Notes under the pieces: model-generated
What the model saw: the letters and a program-made list of their open reading frames with translations, nothing else
Databases searched by the model: none
Told to the model about the DNA's origin: nothing
DNA from: Glandiceps talaboti
Taxonomy: Eukaryota > Hemichordata > Enteropneusta > Spengelidae
Direction: 5' to 3'
NCBI RefSeq assembly: GCF_964340395.1
Contig: NC_135558.1
Coordinates: 22,250,564 to 22,314,563, forward strand
Length of the DNA: 64,000 nt
Shown: positions 59,400-64,000 of the stretch, one piece after another
How positions within the stretch are numbered: position 1 is the first letter of the stretch
Layout of the letters: every line of letters starts with the position of its first letter
Translations under genes and position numbers: made by a program

Positions 59400-60250
59400 G
59401 ATTGGAATTCACTGAATCAAACACACAAACGTGAAGAATTACAGAGACGATGAAATTAAACACACCTCAAGCATTATACAGATATATATTCAAAACTCTT
59501 TTTAAGACAAAGAAAACATATCTTGCCTAAATATTTTGTTGTGACCGTTGCTTTTCGGTTTACATGATATATTCCTGTTTCCAAAGTAGTTTTGGATTGA
59601 CAGTGTGAGTACACATTGACTGTTTGACATGTGTTCTCATTATTGCTGTACATGATTTGTTGTGTTTTCTGAACAACTCTGGCACAGCTTTGTCATATTC
59701 ATATGTCTCTCTACTTAGGGAATCCGGCTGGTTACACACACACACAAACTTATATTCATTCATTTGGGATTACATAGCCAACAAATTAAATCTACACTTC
59801 ATTGTTTTCCAACCTATACCGTCTATATCGCTAATCTAGGACTCTGATAGCTCAGGATTATAGTGGCCATTCAAAAAGATTTAATCAGTACACCCAAAAA
59901 CCTTTCACGCAATACCCGTGTGTTTAAATGTACATAATATGTAAATGTATGTAAAGTCTAATACCTCTTGCTTTGCGTTACATGTGTACATTTACATAAT
60001 GACTTCATTTGAATAATCTGACGTATATATTTCTTATACGAATATGTCTTATATATGAATACGACAGTGATATGCCAGAATACAGAACACATACAGAGAA
60101 GACAAGTTTTAGATGCCCAGTTTGCAAGACAAACGTGCATAAGAACTATTTCACATATCCGCTGTGCCGCGGCTTTTAAATAAAACATTTTATATGTTCT
60201 TTTTGTAGTGTGAATCGTTTTTTTTATGTCCCGTAACCTCTTGTCTTGTT
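59400..60250. other. First G-alpha intron (part), nothing recognised
   Basis: No sequence encoding a G-alpha N-terminus (a Met-Gly start, a helix, then a Leu-rich LLLG end before a donor) was found between 59374 and 64000 on the minus strand. Confidence 0.6.
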
Positions 60251-60263
60251 TGTGTTTGCAAAG

Positions 60264-60404
60264 TGATCTATTTGCATATTTCTAACATACGCTGTAATTG
60301 GTTTTGATTTGATCTATTTGCATATTTCTAACATACGCTGTAATTGGTTTTGATTTGATCTATTTGCATATTTCTAACATACGCCGTAATTGGTTTTGAT
60401 TTGG
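60264..60404. repeat. 47-bp tandem repeat, 3 copies
   Basis: The unit is GATCTATTTGCATATTTCTA, ACATACGCTGTAATTGGTTT, TGATTT. Confidence 0.93.
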
Positions 60405-60804
60405 TGCCGCAAAAAGTTATATCATTAGCGAAGAATAATCCATTATCTCTTCATCATTTCAATTTGCCAAAAAGTGTGATCCATCTTATTACATGTAAAA
60501 TAGTATGTTACACTAACAGTAAAACACTTTTAATGTGATCATATAATTGTTTTATCACGTACTCAAATATTCCTTCTGCACAATCTTGTTGCATAATAAG
60601 TGTCACAATCACACATCAGGATCCTTTGCCCAATCAAATTACAAAGTGATAAAGCATTACTATTCTTTAGCAGTGCAGTAAAAACAGACTTCTGCTAACA
60701 TATAATTATACATGGACTTGATGAGTTTAATGGTTTGAATTTCTCTTGTATGTGGTCGATAAACATTGAATCGACGTCGACTGAATAATGTTTTAAAATT
60801 GCTA

Positions 60805-61405
60805 TGTGCACAGGGAACCGTGCACACCTTGGTAACATTCACATACCTAGGACAGGGTTGTGCACATAGCTGTACCAGCTCAGTGGAACCATGGATGCTG
60901 TACCAGCTATGTATTTGAGATGTGTAACTTGTATGCCAACATCAATTTAACATGGATGTTAAAGATGGCAATGCATCATAGGTTTTTACAACATCCATGT
61001 ACAAGAGCTTTTTCCCACAGCCATGTACCAGCTATGTTAGCCTAGCTGTACCCCCCCCCCCATAGGTCTTTCCCACAGCCATGTAAAGGCTATGTGAGCA
61101 ATGCTAGTCAGATATGAAGAAAAGGGTTGCTACAGGGTATTATTCCACCGTAGCTGTTACATTGCATGTGCACAACTGTGTGCTAGGTGTGCAGTACACA
61201 GCTATGGTACTGGGATGTGCAAAACAGTCATGGCACAGAGGCGGTATTCCACATCCATACAACAGGCATATTTTTCACAACCATGTACCAGGGCTATGAA
61301 AAAATGTACCCTGTAACGGAGCTATGAGGCACACAGCTAGTACATAGCAGTGTTCTCCCTCCTAGCACTAGGATGTGCACATGTACAAGGTTCCCTGTAA
61401 TGTGT
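60805..61405. mobile_element. ~600-bp foldback-like element with repeated AGCTATG/GTACCAGC phrases
   Basis: GTGCACAGGGAACCGTGCAC near 60806 is loosely inverted as GTGCACATGTACAAGGTTCC CTGT near 61374. The interior is packed with TGTACCAGCTATG, ACAGCCATGTA and TGTGCA phrases in both orientations. No protein. Confidence 0.55.
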
Positions 61406-61949
61406 CAAGCTTCGGAGATAATTGTAGACTAAAATGTCACTCTTAAATAAAGATATCCCGACAAGGCTACTTAGGGACCGGTCAGTTTCTCCAGCCGGGA
61501 GGTGGATTTTGCCATCGGGCTGACAAAAAGTCACTGACCCCACCCCCACCCCCCACCCCATTTGTAAAACCAAAAACAGGCTGACCCCCCCCCCCCCCCC
61601 ATCACTTAATTCTAAAACATTATGACTCCCTCCCTCCCATATACCATATTCACACAGATATTTTTTGAGCTTGACTCAATGTGGACTGCTTGACTCTCTC
61701 ACAAGTACTTTACAAGATCCCGGGATAGCACTATCACACAATTATTGACAACACAGGGTAAATATATTCAAAATGGAGTTAAATAGCATCTAGACCGTGA
61801 AAAAGATAGGGGGAAAGCTTGAGAAGGGAATGTGTATACCTCTCACGGGGTTCCCTTGTGGTCCATCCACAATTTTCAAAACAAATAAAGATATCCTGAC
61901 AACGCCTAAACCAAGGAACAGTATTGGCAAATATAATATATAATATATA

Positions 61950-64000
61950 ATCATCTTGGTAAAACAGGCCTGTATACAGAATAACATTATCATCTTAGAT
62001 ATTTTGTTCAAACAGGCCTGTATACAGAATAACATTATCATCTTATATTATTTAGTCAAACTGGCCTGTATACAGAATGTAACCTTATCATAGATATTAT
62101 TTAGTTCAAACAGGCCTGTATACAGAATATAACCTTATCATAGATATTATTTTGTTCAAACTGGCCTGTATACAGAATGTAACCTTATCATAGATATTAA
62201 TTTGTTCAAACTTGCCTGTATACAGAATATAACCTTATCATAGATATTATTTAGTTCAAACTGGCCTGTATACAGAATGTAACCTTATCATAGATATTAA
62301 TTTGTTCAAACTTGCCTGTATACAGAATATAACCTTATCATAGATATTATTTAGTTCAAACTGGCCTGTATACAGAATATAACCTTATCATAGATATTAA
62401 TTTGTTCAAACTTGCCTGTATACAGAATACAACCTTATCATAGATATTAATTTGTTCAAACTGGCCTATATACAGAATATAACCTTATCATAGATATTAT
62501 TTTGTTCAAACAGGCCTGTATACAGAATATAACCTTATCATAGATATTATTTTGTTCAAACTGGCCTGTATACAGAATATAACCTTATCATAGATATTAT
62601 TTAGTTCAAACTTGCCTGTATACAGAATACAACCTTATCATAGATATTAATTTGTTCAAACTGGCCTGTATACAGAATATAACCTTATCATAGATATTAT
62701 TTAGTTCAAACTGGCCTGTGTACAGAATATAACCTTATCATAGATATTATTTTGTTCAAACTGGCCTGTATACAGAATATAACCTTATCATAGATATTAT
62801 TTTGTTCAAACTGGCCTGTATACAGAATATAACCTTATCATAGATATTAATTTGTTCAAACTGGCCTGTATACAGAATATAACCTTATCATAGATATTAT
62901 TTAGTTCAAACTGGCCTGTATACAGAATATAACCTTATCATAGATATTATTTTGTTCAAACAGGACTGTATACAGAATATAACCTTATCATAGATATTAT
63001 TTTGTTCAAACTGGCCTGTGTACAGAATACAACCTTATCATAGATATTATTTTGTTCAAACAGGCCTGTATACAGAATATAACCTTATCATAGATATTAT
63101 TTTGTTCAAACTGGCCTGTATACAGAATATAACCTTATCATAGATATTATTTTGTTCAAACAGGCCTGTGTACAGAATACAACCTTATCATAGATATTAT
63201 TTAGTTCAAACAGGCCTGTGTACAGAATACAACCTTATCATAGATATTATTTTGTTCAAACTGGCCTGTATACAGAATATAACCTTATCATAGATATTAT
63301 TTTGTTCAAACAGGCCTGTGTACAGAATACAACCTTATCATAGATATTATTTTGTTCAAACAGGCCTGTGTACAGAATACAACCTTATCATAGATATTAT
63401 TTTGTTCAAACTGGCCTGTGTACAGAATATAACCTTATCATAGATATTATTTTGTTCAAACTGGCCTGTGTACAGAATACAACCTTATCATAGATATTAT
63501 TTTGTTCAAACTGGCCTGTGTACAGAATATAACCTTATCATAGATATTATTTTGTTCAAACTGGCCTGTGTACAGAATACAACCTTATCATAGATATTAT
63601 TTTGTTCAAACTGGCCTGTATACAGAATATAACCTTATCATAGATATTAATTTGTTCAAACTGGCCTGTATACAGAATACAACCTTATCATAGATATTAT
63701 TTAGTTCAAACTGGCCTGTGTACAGAATACAACCTTATCATAGATATTATTTTGTTCAAACTGGCCTGTATACAGAATATAACCTTATCATAGATATTAT
63801 TTTGTTCAAACTGGCCTGTGTACAGAATACAACCTTATCATAGATATTATTTAGTTCAAACTGGCCTGTGTACAGAATACAACCTTATCATAGATATTAT
63901 TTAGTTCAAACTGGCCTGTGTACAGAATACAACCTTATCATAGATATTATTTAGTTCAAACTGGCCTGTGTACAGAATGCAACCTTATCATAGATATTAT
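61950..64000. repeat. 50-bp minisatellite, about 41 copies, continues past the window end
   Basis: The unit is CTGGCCTGTATACAGAATAT, AACCTTATCATAGATATTAT, TTTGTTCAAA. Position-specific variants: CTGG/CAGG/CTTG, GTATAC/GTGTAC, AATAT/AATAC/AATGT, ATTTTG/ATTTAG/TAATTTG. The GTGTAC and AATAC types become frequent toward the right end, so the array has a composition gradient. Confidence 0.96.

Overview
The window is animal (metazoan) nuclear DNA, AT-rich, with spliced genes, GT-AG introns of 0.3 to over 6 kb, and a very heavy load of minisatellites, microsatellites, foldback/MITE elements and LINE remnants. The three genes have clear vertebrate counterparts. The combination of repeats suggests a marine invertebrate (for example a non-vertebrate deuterostome or a lophotrochozoan), but I cannot name the species from the sequence.

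Layout. (1) 3189-21185, minus strand: a complete KLHL20 orthologue in nine coding exons, total coding length 1824 nt (607 aa), with every splice phase closing in frame. Its introns hold a LINE remnant, a 29-bp minisatellite, a ~1.4 kb 25/26-bp minisatellite, decayed partial copies of two Kelch exons, a tRNA-derived SINE and a CpG-rich 1.9 kb foldback element whose inverted ends are built of perfect 20-bp palindromes. (2) 21186-21570: a short divergent promoter with ETS-, YY1- and CRE-like sites. (3) 21571-31115 (or on to 32654), plus strand: an ANKRD45 orthologue, head-to-head with KLHL20, with a textbook RFX X-box in intron 1 and large minisatellites in its later introns. KLHL20 and ANKRD45 are also neighbours in human 1q25, so this looks like an old divergent pair. 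(4) About 33-49 kb: no host gene recognised; minisatellites, two copies of a long dispersed repeat, a CR1/L2-like LINE tail, and a candidate solo LTR (44116-45389) splitting a TATG microsatellite. (5) 49371-59373, minus strand: seven exons of a heterotrimeric G-protein alpha subunit. Exon lengths 43-142-164-129-130-154-191 match the Gi/o-class pattern, but the P-loop and C-terminus are atypical. The first exon is not found and probably lies beyond position 64000. (6) 61950-64000: a 50-bp minisatellite that runs off the end, inside or upstream of the first intron of the G-alpha gene.

How the genes relate: KLHL20 is a CUL3 ubiquitin-ligase adaptor and ANKRD45 is a cilium/centrosome-associated ankyrin protein; they share a promoter but no pathway is evident. 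The G-alpha gene is an independent signalling gene. Most long open frames in the window are not genes: they are minisatellites whose unit has no stop codon.
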